From the NCBI GenBank assembly GCA_014281115.1, contig JACONQ010000020.1:248001-312000 (forward strand): a stretch of 64,000 nucleotides of DNA, given 5' to 3'. Under the pieces are notes generated by a model. The model worked only from the letters and a program-made list of their open reading frames with translations. It had not been told where the DNA came from and made no database searches. Position numbers and translations under genes: made by a program. Shown here piece after piece: positions 12,033 through 22,400 of the stretch. The DNA is from Laburnicola sp. R22_1. Taxonomy: Eukaryota > Ascomycota > Dothideomycetes > Pleosporales > Didymosphaeriaceae. The first letter of the stretch is position 1; each line of letters begins with the position of its first letter.

Positions 12033-12530
12033 GATCAGGACGGACGGACGCCGCTCTCGCGGGCGGCAGAGAAGGGACACGAGGCGGTGGTCAAGCTGCT
12101 GCTTAGCACAGGCAAGGTCGATGTCAACGCGAAGGACAAGAACGGACAGACGCCGCTCTCGCGGGCGGTAGAGAACGGACACGAGGCGGTGGCCAAGCTG
12201 CTGCTTAGCACAGGCAAGGTCGATGTCGACGCGAAGGACAAGAACGGATGGATGCCGCTCTCGCGGGCGGTAGAGAACGGACACGAGGCGGTGGTCAAGC
12301 TGCTGCTTAGCACAGGCAAGGTCGATGTCGACGCGAAGGATCAGATTGGACGGACGCCGCTCTCGCGGGCGGTAGGGAACGGACACGAGGCGGTGGTCAA
12401 GCTGCTGCTTGCCACAAACAAGGTCGATGTCGATGCGAAGGATCATTTCGGACAGACACCGCTCTTGTGGGCGGTAGAGAATGGACACGAGGCGGTGGTC
12501 AAGCTGCTGCGAGCGTACCGCCTCCATTCG
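12033..12530 (+). repeat. Near-identical 102-bp ankyrin repeat array
   Basis: Units start at 12033, 12135, 12237, 12339 and 12441 (102 bp, 34 residues each). The framework GH EAVVKLLLSTGKVDVDAKD is nearly invariant at the DNA level. Residues 2, 3 and 5 of the unit vary (DQDGR, DKNGQ, DKNGW, DQIGR, DHFGQ). This pattern fits concerted evolution with selection at a few exposed positions, as described for fungal NLR repeat domains. Confidence 0.9.
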
Positions 12531-12660
12531 TAGAAGAATGCTAGCCTAGTCTACTCACTATTTAGATGTAGACTGCTAATTGCGTACTAGGGCTGTGAAA
12601 TATGTTTCTTTTCGTAAATGAGGGGTTGAGAGGAGTAGATGCATGCTTATGGAAGTGGGA

Positions 12661-12760
12661 TTACTCCCGTCCGCCGCCGCCCGCAACAGCGGCGTCTGTC
12701 CCCACTCGTCGACATCGACCTTGTTCGTGCCCAGCAGCAGCTTGACCATCGCGTCGGGAA
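12661..12760 (-). pseudogene. Inverted ankyrin-repeat fragment
   Basis: On the minus strand this stretch reads DAMVKLLLGTNKVDVD-EWGQTPLLRAAADGS, clearly an ankyrin unit of the same family as the array ending 130 bp away, but in opposite orientation. It lacks start, stop and neighbouring units. It suggests a local inversion, or a former tail-to-tail NLR copy mostly lost. Confidence 0.75.
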
Positions 12761-14440
12761 AAGCAACCGATGCAATTAATGTAGGAGCTTTGTGCGACGA
12801 TACCCTCCTATCATGGGTGTCGGACGACAATCGGTATTGGTGTTTGGAATGGGAAGGGTGCGGATATGCAAAGCTCAGCTAAATATACAGAATATCAAAA
12901 GCCTGGGAACGTTTATATCAACGCAACTTAATACCGTTACTCTAATTATATTTATTTATTCTCTCTATTTCATAGAGGGCCGGGGATCAACATAAATATA
13001 TATTTAGGTGGTTTGCCTTAGCGAAGGTTCGAGAATGTTCTACTGTGCATAGAAGCACATGATCAACATTCGCCACTTCAGCCTGGTTAAACTGACGAAC
13101 TCCTCCGATGAAGCTAGCAGGGAGGATGGCCGACCCGCACTGACACAGACCTTGCGCCGGAGGCGATGGTTTGTAGATATGGCCAAAGAGAAGAGTGCTA
13201 TTTGCAGCTGTAGATAGTGTAGAATCTTGCTAAGCATGGCCACTACTACAGCTCTGCTAGTACTCATCCCTCACGAATATGAACGATCTAACTCCTCATG
13301 ACGGTTAGAGGTCGTACTGAAGCACATCTCTACAGCCCTAAAGATTGCAGTGATCATGTAAGGAGCCGCTGGTCGTTTCACTTTACCACAGCTGTATCAC
13401 CAAAGCATGCAGAGCCTTTCCAGCTTCGATTTCCAGGCCCGCCGCGCTCTATCTTAGCTTGTATCCTTCCCATCACATCATATTTCCCTTCAACAAGCCG
13501 AGACTAAAGCTCGCTGCGGCTTAGTCTAAGAATCAGCGCGCCAGTGGGCTCGAGAAGTATGAGGGCGTGGAGAGCTCAATTGGGTCGTTCCGTCCGTCAG
13601 CAGAAGGGACAACGGTGGATCTCGGCACTCCGGAGCGGCATGGTTGTATGGCTCTACACCACAAAGTAGGTATCGCTGTGCGTTGGACTGCATCTCGAGG
13701 CGTGTGGGATCGCTGTGTCGAAGCTGGTTTCGCTGCTGGAAGCGCGTTGGCTGACTAAACAAGCCACTGGGCCTTGCCTTATTACTGCTCCCAATCCCAA
13801 GTCGGATTTAACAATAATCCGAACACTAGTGCAACTTGCACAGCCACATATCTTGCAATAAAACACTCGCCGGTGCATAACGTAAGACGTGCGGGGTCAT
13901 CGCGCATTAGCCCGGATCGGTGGTTCGCTGCCGCTGGAAGTACTAATCGGTGGGGCGGCGCTGCATGAAATCGCGCCCTGCAGCGCGCATAAGGCTGATA
14001 ATAACTTCCTACTACTAAAAGGAGGTTCTAGGGGCTCCGGACAGGTTATTCTACAAAAATCTGGAGCAATAAGGGTTGAGGTTGGCGCTGTGGGAAGGGA
14101 AGTCTGTTACGCTACGAAAAAAGGTGCTGTACAAATTAGGCTCGGAGGCGATAATACGAACGTAATTTTGGGGAAAAGTAGATCACACACATCTGGGATT
14201 AGCTGCAGCGGATTATTTTTATAGAATTATTGCAATATTTGTTGTGCACATAGGTTTTGCAGTTGCTAAAAGTCAAAGTACCCCTCATTTGTCTCGCCAC
14301 AGAGGGTGTCTCGCCACCCAGGGACGGACATTACCCCCACTTTATCTCGCTACACCGTGCGTCTCGCGACATAGGGACTGACCTTAGACCTCCGCCCAAT
14401 AGCTCCGAAACTCGCGAGCATATTATATTTCGTGACTAAG
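12761..14440. other. No supported gene
   Basis: Several 60-110 codon frames exist (for example 13889-14224, plus) but none shows a domain, a signal peptide or splice signals. The part at 14285-14400 contains loosely repeated TCTCGCxAC motifs. One diverged repeat copy (13828-13895) is annotated separately. Confidence 0.5.
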
Positions 14441-14575
14441 CAGGGGGTACAAGCTAATGCGCGAACTGTCACCGCAAACAATTTAGTTAACAATATGCTA
14501 TTTTAAGCACTTGTGCAATCTACACAGCTATATACCTTATAATAAAATACTTATAGCTATATAAAGTAAGATATA
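13828..14575. repeat. Direct repeat pair, second copy AT-shifted
   Basis: About 66 bases at 13828-13893 align with 14510-14575. Most differences are C in the first copy against T in the second, or G against A (for example CACATATC versus TATATACC, CGTAAGAC versus AGTAAGAT). The first copy lies in GC-balanced DNA and the second in AT-rich DNA, as expected if a RIP-like process hit one copy more than the other. Confidence 0.6.
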
Positions 14576-15382
14576 AAAGCCTTACTAGGAAAGGTTAAAC
14601 AGAAGTACTATAAGCCGTAACAGAAGTTAACGAGCCTGAGTATTTTCCAGGATATTCCCATGTGCTTTGTAAACAGCGAAAACTACCAACTCCTTCTCTA
14701 AAACCTTGAGACACTGCGAAAGAACCTGGGTACCAGACTCCTTCGCCACCCCATCCCTCATAAGGTGCGTTGCAGCTAGAAAGACTTGTCTATAATTAGC
14801 TTAGCACTAAGAACTATGTCTACTTATTTTTACCTATAGAAGCGGCAACATTGACCTAAATTAATAGCAATAGACGATACATTATTCATCCGATTAGCAG
14901 AGACACAATTCTTAATAGGCGATGACACTTGGCGCGAACAATATTGCCATTGGTTGTTACTACAGAACCATAACTATAAAATATTAGTATAATATAGGTA
15001 GTAAATTTAATAATATACATTTGGTGTACAGTCTGAAGTAACCTAATGATTATAAAGTCCTTGAGTTATTAATTGTGCAGAGATATAGGATATAAGAGAA
15101 TATAAAGGGTAAGCTATAAGGAAACGCATTATAAAAATAGGTAGTACTTAATTATAGATTAAGTTTACAATAGTAGAGAGACTAAAGTATCTAAGATTTA
15201 TAATATGGGCCTTTGCTTTTATACTAATTAAGAGTAGAAAAAAAATACTGCCTCTATAAAATTCTAGGGACTCTTTTTTATTATGGAAGCATTATAATGC
15301 AGCTTAGCCTACAAATTAAATCTGCCTTAGGGTTATAGTACTAGATTATAAGATTATATAAGAAAATGTTAAAGTTATAATA
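14441..15382. other. AT-rich decayed DNA, no gene seen
   Basis: Stop-dense in all frames and rich in TA dinucleotides. I find no domain remnant, and the sequence reads as heavily mutated repeat or intergenic DNA. Confidence 0.55.
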
Positions 15383-15540
15383 AAGCTTTACTCACTGACT
15401 TATAACTTTGTTAATAATTAACCAATCCTAACAATTTTTGGACGATAGAGATTTCCAGTTTTAGAGCTATTCGCTTGTCCAAAAAATCTTAAATTGGTTA
15501 AGTATTGATAAAGTTATAAGTAGGTGAGGGTCCGAAGCTT
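15383..15540. mobile_element. Foldback/MITE-like element, about 60-bp inverted arms
   Basis: From AAGCTT at 15383 the left arm (CTCACTGACTTATAACTTTG...AACCAAT...TTTTGGAC) is matched in inverse by the right arm ending AAGCTT at 15540, with roughly 80 percent identity over about 60 bases per arm and a short central loop. No coding capacity. It lies about 180 bp upstream of the TATA box of the secreted-protein gene. Confidence 0.7.
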
Positions 15541-15717
15541 GCTAATTCACTTATCTATTAATGCGGGGCGCCGTCGGGAGCGCAAAGCCACTGCGAGGGA
15601 CCTGCAGTCAATTGTTTCTAAAACGTGAGGCTGTTATTTATTTAACCGTTCGGGATTATAAAGTTAACGTCGCGCCCCCTCACCGTGACATGCACTATTC
15701 GCTCCCGTGTCCCGCAC

Positions 15718-15723
15718 TATAAG
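15718..15723 (+). promoter_or_regulatory. TATA box of the small secreted protein gene
   Basis: TATAAG lies 159 bp upstream of the ATG. The leader between them has no AT bias, a long pyrimidine-rich stretch (about 15790-15830) and CAAC-rich sequence before the start context CCGCCACGATG. This looks like a preserved promoter and 5' leader inside otherwise decayed DNA. Confidence 0.5.
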
Positions 15724-15876
15724 TAGCCTGCCCAGCCATAAGTCGTTTCCATCACAACCTTATACAAGATCAAATACCAATCCAACAGACTCGATTTCGT
15801 TCTTGCTTTCTATCTTACGCTTATCTGCCCTCGAACGCAGGGCCACATACAACCACAACATTCAATAACCGCCACG

Positions 15877-16402
15877 ATGTACAGGATTACCTACCTGCTC
15901 TGTTTAATGCTCACCTACCTTAGTCAAGCGAGCACCATCCAAGACTTGAATCTCCTCCCACGAGACAACCGCGTTGGAGAACCTGGTGCCGTTAGTATTG
16001 TTATCACAACATTAGCGCAAGGAGTAGGAAATCCTTTACGAAATCGCACCCATTGGTATCCAGTAGAAGAAGCAACTAGTTGCATGAAATGGCAGTATCT
16101 TGTGGAGAGTATGGTTTACAGTGAATGGCACAACGCTTATATTAGCCTTATTCGCCCAGATAAGGGCGGACACTGCTTGGTGTATGCCACAGAAAACTGC
16201 GCTAATAACTCTAGCATAATGCTTTTAAATCCACATCATCTTAAGCTTAGATTTCCAAAGTAAGTAGAGGCTGTAATTCTCTATAAGGCAACCGAAATGG
16301 CTAACATTAAGCGCTAGTAAGATTATCTATCCAGGAGTCGGATCTAACATGTTGCCAAGGGATTATAAAGGTGTCAAATGCTACAGCCATAAGGCAGATT
16401 AA
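15877..16402 (+). CDS. Small secreted cysteine protein (effector-like)
   Basis: Exon 1 is 15877-16259, intron 16260-16311 (52 nt; GTAAGT donor, GGCTAAC branch, TTAAG acceptor), exon 2 16312-16402. The joined length is 474 nt, giving 157 residues. Residues 1-19 form a signal peptide (MYRITYLLCLMLTYLSQAS). The mature part has four Cys (69, 100, 108 and 151), two N-glycosylation sequons (NRT, NSS) and no domain I recognise. The fourth Cys comes only from exon 2, which supports the splice. The gene has a good start context and no internal stop, unlike its neighbours. Size, secretion and paired Cys fit a fungal effector or other apoplastic protein; function is not known. Confidence 0.72.
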
Positions 16403-17714
16403 CTTAATAGATAACCGTAAGCATGGCCTAATAAATGTTAGTTAGAGATTTGTACCTAAGTCGACATACCATAAGGAAGAGAGATTATTTTAGTTAGCAA
16501 GTGCTTAGTTGGGATATTTGTACTCTAGAAGCGCCACCTATTTTGGTTTTAGTAGTGGCTAGACTATTAAAATGCACCACTCTAGCATATAAAAGCTTTA
16601 ATACAGAAGATTAGTTATATTAGGAACTAAGTTTTCTCCATAGGTATCTAATATAACTAGAGGGATTATCTAATAAATATAAAGCTCTCTCTGATTTTAC
16701 AATGCGGTCCTAGTGCTCATAATAACATACTTCCCAATATCGCTGCTTTGAAGCTGTAATATGGCCTAAAAACATATACGCACAATTAAGTACGTCTGTA
16801 TGCCCTAGATTACTATCGCTCCATAAATCCCAGTCCTGTGGTAGAAAAAGACCAAATGCTAGCATACGGACGCGTGTTAAGCTAGTATGGCTAATGTGGT
16901 TGTCTGTCTTATGTTAATTACAATTGTAATTCGCCTATTAAAACTTACTAAAGTGCTTAAGCAATTTCCACAATTCGTAAAATTCTTCTGGTTTATAAAC
17001 TGGTGTTATAATGCATCCTGGATTTGCAAACTGCCATTGGCGCAACGCTATTAAGGCTCGTCGCCAGATATCCAGCGGCCAATACGATATCTGTATAAAT
17101 AGTACAGCTTGGGCAAGATACTATGTAGACCATCTGGCGTTAGTTTGTGTATGTAGGATTTTAACAACATGTAGAATTGCGAGCCAAGCGTGGCTCTGCT
17201 CAAACCTATAAATGATTCGAAAGAGACTTTTCACACTTGACTTTTCTGAACTAGACCATTCTATTTTTTAACTGTAGAAGGAATGTATGATGCCTGTTTA
17301 TATATCTTAATTTCTACTTAAAAGAGTATAGGTAGGTGCTAAGTTCCCAGCCTTACATTACTCTGGCTATCAAAAACTGCGTCTGTATTTAATGACGAGA
17401 GATCTGGCCACTCTCCCCTATGAATTTCTTACTAGCACAAATAGCGCTAGTAACCCTAATTCTATAGTGTATATACCTATAAAGATACTGTCTAGGGGCG
17501 AATAAGCTATTATTATTTAACTAGCATATTAATCTAAGATTTTATTATTAAACCGTATATAAAAACTGCGTAAATAAAATAGAGGTAATAACCCTCAAAT
17601 TAGAGCTTGAAAGCATAAAAGCTACCAGGCCGTTTTAATATAATTGTCTTAGATAGGAGTATTTATATAGCTCGTACTAACTATACTCTTTCTTACAGTA
17701 ACACACTATTCAGA
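16403..17714. other. Decayed AT-rich DNA, no defensible gene
   Basis: A 66-codon plus frame at 17011-17211 with several Cys and Trp, and some longer readings when TAG/TAA are ignored (about 16930-17050), hint at a lost gene. I cannot assign a family or boundaries. Confidence 0.4.
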
Positions 17715-18461
17715 ATGTCTAAACTCCACCAGGAGCTCTGGGATAAAGTCTGTTCCTACATGGGCCTATCTGCCTTTGGAGCAGCTACTGTCTTTAATTT
17801 TAGCCCGTCAAAGGCGTACAATAAAGTCTAGAGCATGGTCTTTAAGAAAACTGAATGGCTTCAAACAGCTATTAATATGGGAGCGACTCCAGTACTAATT
17901 GGGGCAGATCTAGATCTCGCTAGTAGGGCAAAGAAAAGCTCCCGAAAGCCCCGCTTATTCCTTACTATACACGATCGTACAGGTGATATACAATATGAGA
18001 TGGACTCACTAAAAGCATGTCTAAATGGAACCTACGACGGCCAACTTGAAGTACCAGTAGAACTCGATTAGGTATTTCTTACTATAGATACCCTTACTGT
18101 TTCAGAGTGCTTTGGCAAAGACTTTCGCTATCTTTTCTCGGGTGGAAGAAGGAAACCTTGGGAGCCCCTAGAAACAAAGTCCTGCTACTACAACGACCCA
18201 AAGAAAAGCATTAGGACATTAAGCTCCAAGGATATCCTAGGAATTAATGGGGAGATTAAATCTGTTAAACAGTTAAGCCCCATATTCCTCTTAAATCTAG
18301 CCTCTCCGCACTGTCAAGAGCAGTATATATTTAGAAGCTTTAATGGCGTAAGCTTCGCTGCTGGCAAACCGCGTTTTGTAAATGTTATACTAGGAGGCAC
18401 TAATAAACATACTGGTGATCGTCTCTATAATAGATTCGTATTTATAGATAATCGCCATTAA
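17715..18461 (+). pseudogene. Unrecognised protein, 248 codons with two TAGs
   Basis: An ATG at 17715 opens one continuous frame to TAA at 18459, interrupted only by TAG at 17829-17831 and 18069-18071. Codon use is normal between the stops. The protein begins MSKLHQELWDKVCSYMGLSA and has a basic central part and a C-terminal region with LGGTNKHTGDRLYNRFVF. I do not recognise the family. Both TAGs are simply explained as TGG to TAG. The frame could instead hold two short introns, but there are no splice sites at the stops. Confidence 0.6.
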
Positions 18462-18840
18462 CAGCGTCGGTATAAAATTAAGGACTGGGGATTAGAACGG
18501 AAAAAGTACTATAATCTACGGCACGCTAGAGGAGTACGATAGGAAATAGGGACATACCCGCGAGCAATATTTAAGCCGTATAATAGGTGGTAGTGTAAAG
18601 TAACAAACAAGCCTGACAGATAATGTATAGGTTAAGGTATAGCTTAAGTATATCTTAGACTTAATATGTACTTTTCTGCTCCTATTAATATATACACTCT
18701 ATTCCTATTTAGTAAAGCAATATACAATATAGTACTGTTATCTATCTCGAAAATTAACCTTATCTCCTAACTATCTTAACCCCTCCTAGGGGGCGCGGTA
18801 TTCCTGGACGTGCCCACGCAAAGACCACACGCTTTAATGT
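18462..18840. other. No gene seen
   Basis: AT-rich sequence with a short GC-richer patch at 18780-18830. No open frame or domain remnant was found. Confidence 0.5.
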
Positions 18841-19183
18841 TTAATAAATAAATTAAAAGTTGTAAATTAGAAGTTTATATAAATATAAATTAAAAGTTTA
18901 TATAAATTAAAAACGCTCTTTTTGTTTACTAAGCAGAGGGCTCTGCTTTTTTTGTCATGTTATTTAAGATAAAAGCCTTTGTTGTTCTACCCCTAGGCAT
19001 TTAACGTTGCATATGCCCTTTCTGGAAAGCTCGGGAATGCTGGCGGTAGCGTTTGCGTAGCCCTCTGGGGTAAATTAAAAATAAAATAAATGTTTATATA
19101 AATTAAATGTTTATATAAATTAAATGTTTATATAAATTAAACGTTTATATAAATTAAACGTTTATATAAATTAAATGTTTATA
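18840..19183. repeat. 17-bp AT minisatellite, left part
   Basis: Units of the form TTTATATAAATTAAAxG (17 bp), each containing the palindrome TTTATATAAA. They are scattered from 18850 and tandem from about 19085. The array is broken at 19183 by the Copia element and resumes at 25254. Confidence 0.85.
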
Positions 19184-19399
19184 TGTCGGTTCACAGGTAG
19201 CAAGGAAAAACTGGTCTCTGTCTTCGGTATCTGGTGTCTGTATTCTGTGTTGTGTCACCCCTATGTTTGGCTGGCTCTAATGTCGCGCCTTGTGCGCCAA
19301 GCACGGTGGTCCCTACACAATTATGCAGATCCGACCTCAACGCGCTTGTTCTATCTAACAACAGTTCTTGTAGACTTGGAAGATAAGAGAGTGCAGACA
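19184..19399 (-). repeat. 3' LTR of the Copia element
   Basis: 216 bp, TGTCTGC...CCGACA on the element's strand. It pairs with 25038-25253, and every visible difference is C/T or G/A. Confidence 0.92.
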
Positions 19400-19493
19400 C
19401 TAGCAACTTTTCTTTTATAGAAAAAGGAGTGTAGAAGGAAGGTAGTAACTATAGTAGTTGTTGTTGTCGTTAATAGTTATGTTTTGGTTGGAG

Positions 19494-22400
19494 CTAGTTT
19501 GCGGGAGCCTTGCGTGCTACCCATCCTTCAACTCGTACGCGCAGCGAGTTAGTGTTAATAAGGGCTTCGAGAGCTTTGTTTGGCGACGCCTTTGTCATGG
19601 CGTTAGTAGGGTTGTCTTGGCCATTCACCCATCGAACCTCAAACAACTCCCTCCTCTCGTACGATTGACGTAAAGCCATGATATCGATTATTAGTCGCTT
19701 CTTCTTGGTTGATCCTAGCTTGACGATATACTCATATAGTGAGTATGAGTCTGTACAAACTATTAGGGGGAGAGATAGCAGGCTAAGCTGCTGTGTAACT
19801 ATGGCGAGCGTTGAGGTGATAGAGTAGGCGAGGTTAACGCCTCCTACCATTGCGTAGATCTCTAACGTAAGTACACTTCAGGTTACGCGTTTGCTCTTCG
19901 CAGAGCTCTAGTGGATAAGATTACTATAAATTGTAAATTTAGCGTTAGCAACATCTTCTATAGCCAATACAATTGTGTAGCCAATCTAGCTACTTAAATC
20001 TTTGTTATTGGCAAAGGAGCCGTTAATAAACATAAAGACCTTAGCTTAAGCTAGGTTAAGTGCCTTATAGGTAAGGCCACGATTAAGGTTGTTTAATTGC
20101 TACTATAAGCGTTTATTTAACGCGTTAACGTCGTTGGCAGTAGGCTTCTAAGTTTGTGCGGCAATAGAGAGGTTAAAAGTCGCCTCTAGTTGGCAGATGC
20201 TCGCGATATAGGCGCCGCGAGCCCTCTGCTCAATGTATTGTTGCTAATAGTTGGCTAAGCTTATATCGATAAGCTAAATCTTCTTGCCTTAATTCTTCTG
20301 TTATAGTAAGAGCTTGCCGTTGTAATTAATTAATAGGATGCATCTACTAAAAAGTAATAGAGTAGTAGGTGTTAGCTTCTCCTTTGGCTTGGCTGTAAAT
20401 GTTAACTCCTTCTCCTCTAGGTCAGAGAAGCGTTTATTCGTGAGGATAAGAGTGTTATTAGTCTACATGCCTACTACGCTAAAGGTGTCCTAAGTGTTAG
20501 TTACAAGCAAGCATAGGTTGTATATTAAAGTCTCTATGTAAAGTTTTTCCTTGTGATAAGCGCTGTACGTTGCCCACCAATAGGTACTAGCTTTAGCCAG
20601 GCCGTATAGAGGCTTCTCGACTATTATGACTGTGTCAGGCGGATACTTGTACTCAATTTCCTTGGGCAAGTAGGTGGTGACTACTTAGTTAAGCTTTGTG
20701 CGTGACTGTACGTACGCCTGGGTAATGTCTCGCAGCCAGAGCGAGATTTCTTCATTCAGCGACGGGGCTCTATTGCGCATAAGCGAAGGAGCAATAGCTA
20801 GGATAATTTATTGGCTAGCTCGCTAGATAGTTGGCGACTAGGTAAGGATTGTCGCTTTGCCGTTATCTTAATATCCTTGCACTACGAGACGTAATTTCTT
20901 GTATAGGGTAGCGGTAGTCTTGCCTTTAATTTCGCGTACTAGTCGCGACTTAAAAATCTGTTCCTTGTGCTTGTAGGGATCGTATTGCTTAAAGCGGAAG
21001 ACTCTATTAGCAATAAGGCTATTAATTTCTTTGTTGTCTGACAGCTTAAATGGTTGACTAGGTGTAGTTATCCTTTGTTCTTGGCGTAGCTGTATAGCAA
21101 GTAGCTAGTTGGTGTTTTCTTTGTGCGTTATAAAGATCTCTATTATATAAGCCTTGTTACGCAGCGCGTAGGCAGTGTACGCTGTAGGAGCCACATGGGC
21201 TGTCCGAGGAGGATTCGCGCGGGCTATAGGGGCTTTAGGCTTGTTCTTGCTGCCTTTAGGTTAGCCGCGTTTGCGTCAAGGGGGTTTAAAAGCTAGTTCT
21301 GGTCCTAGTTGCTAGTTAGACCTACTTATGTCGCTGTTATAGTTATAATAGCTGTCTACGTTGTCTAGCATATCTATTAGGTGGCTATTATTATCGTTAT
21401 TTGTCGCTAGGGGCGTGGCTAGTTTGTCGTTTGTTGGGGAGGTATTAGTATAGTACGGCTTAACAACTGTTAAGTGGAAATTTGTAGGGCCATACAGTAG
21501 CTGTATTGTACAGGTTTTATTAGTCACAGCGATAAGCTTGTAGGGGCCCATCTATCTATCCTTCTCGCGCCAGACGCGCACGTTAGAGTTAATAGGCAGT
21601 GTAGTTGTTTTAATTATCGCAGGTCTATTGCGCGTCGCTAGCGCGTTATTAATTTGGCGTGTTTTGTGTATTTGTCTAACCTCTCTTATAGCCTTTCTAA
21701 TAGCGGCAGCGCGTTGAGTAATTGATGGCGATAGGGGAGAGTCTTCTATTATACGTGGGTAGGCGCCAAAGACAAGGAGTGTAGGCACTAGGCTGTTAGG
21801 ACCCGCAGTGTTGTTGACAGCTTTAACAGCCATTTATAAGATAAGCCGCTTGTCTATTATTATAGGTAAGTTAACTTGGATAGTCTTAAAAGCGCGTCGT
21901 AATAGAGTATGGTACCGCTCCACCTTGCCTACGCTGTTATGAGCTTCTATGGGTACTTCTTTAACGTTAATTAACAGTGACTTGGCAAATTGCTTGAACT
22001 TAGTAGAAATGAAGTTTCTGCCGGCGTTATGGACAAGGTACTTAGGCGGTCTAACGTAGGTATCTATCCAGCAATGCCGTAGAGCGTCCTAGGTGCTTGC
22101 GGCTAATATATCTTTAAGAAAGCGAGCAGCTTAAAAGGCAGTCGCGTTATTAACTACGTGTAGGACAGGCTTGCCATTTAGGTACATAATGTTAACAATT
22201 ACCTTGCAGTTAAAGTCTAGGTCTGGTTCCTTAAGCTTGAATTTAAAGCGTCTAGGTGCTTTCTGGTTTAGTTAGCACTATTAATAGTACTTAACAAGCT
22301 TATTAATAAGCTCTTTATGGACGTTGTTATAGCCAGCGCGGATAAGCAAGTTGTAGAGCTAACAAGCTAATAGGTGGCCAAATTGTTAGTGTAGCTGGCG

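Larger units (their letters stand above)
9610..12533 (+). pseudogene. NACHT-ankyrin NOD-like receptor, one in-frame TAG
   Basis: Exon 1 is 9610-9954 and a 47-nt intron (GTCAGT donor, CTACTAATAC branch, CGCAG acceptor) ends at 10001. Domains in order: a helical N-terminal region found in many fungal NACHT proteins (about residues 1-260), a NACHT NTPase with Walker A GKLGSGKS and Walker B FILDGLDKC, a winged-helix/linker region, and from 12033 five 34-residue ankyrin repeats of very high mutual identity. TAG at 11139-11141 interrupts GMFL-[W]-VALQI, where relatives have Trp (TGG to TAG). Fungal NLRs of this build act in allorecognition or defence-type cell death. The last repeat ends abruptly at LLRAYRLHS. 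Apart from the TAG the frame is clean. Confidence 0.88.
9149..13140. repeat. 28-bp inverted repeat flanking the NLR gene
   Basis: The 28 bases at 9149-9176 (GTGCGGGTCGGCC...GCTAGC) occur in reverse complement at 13113-13140 with one mismatch. Weaker similarity extends beyond, since both encode AGRPSSLLAS. The pair brackets the whole NACHT-ankyrin gene. I cannot tell whether these are element ends or two copies of an old repeat. Confidence 0.55.

Noticed and set aside
11997..12527. Long minus-strand frames opposite the ankyrin array
   Set aside because: They are antisense shadows of a GC-rich 102-bp repeat; the plus-strand reading is a clear ankyrin domain.
13889..14224. 111-codon plus frame
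   Set aside because: No ATG-supported start, no domain, and the downstream part is Gly-rich low-complexity sequence.
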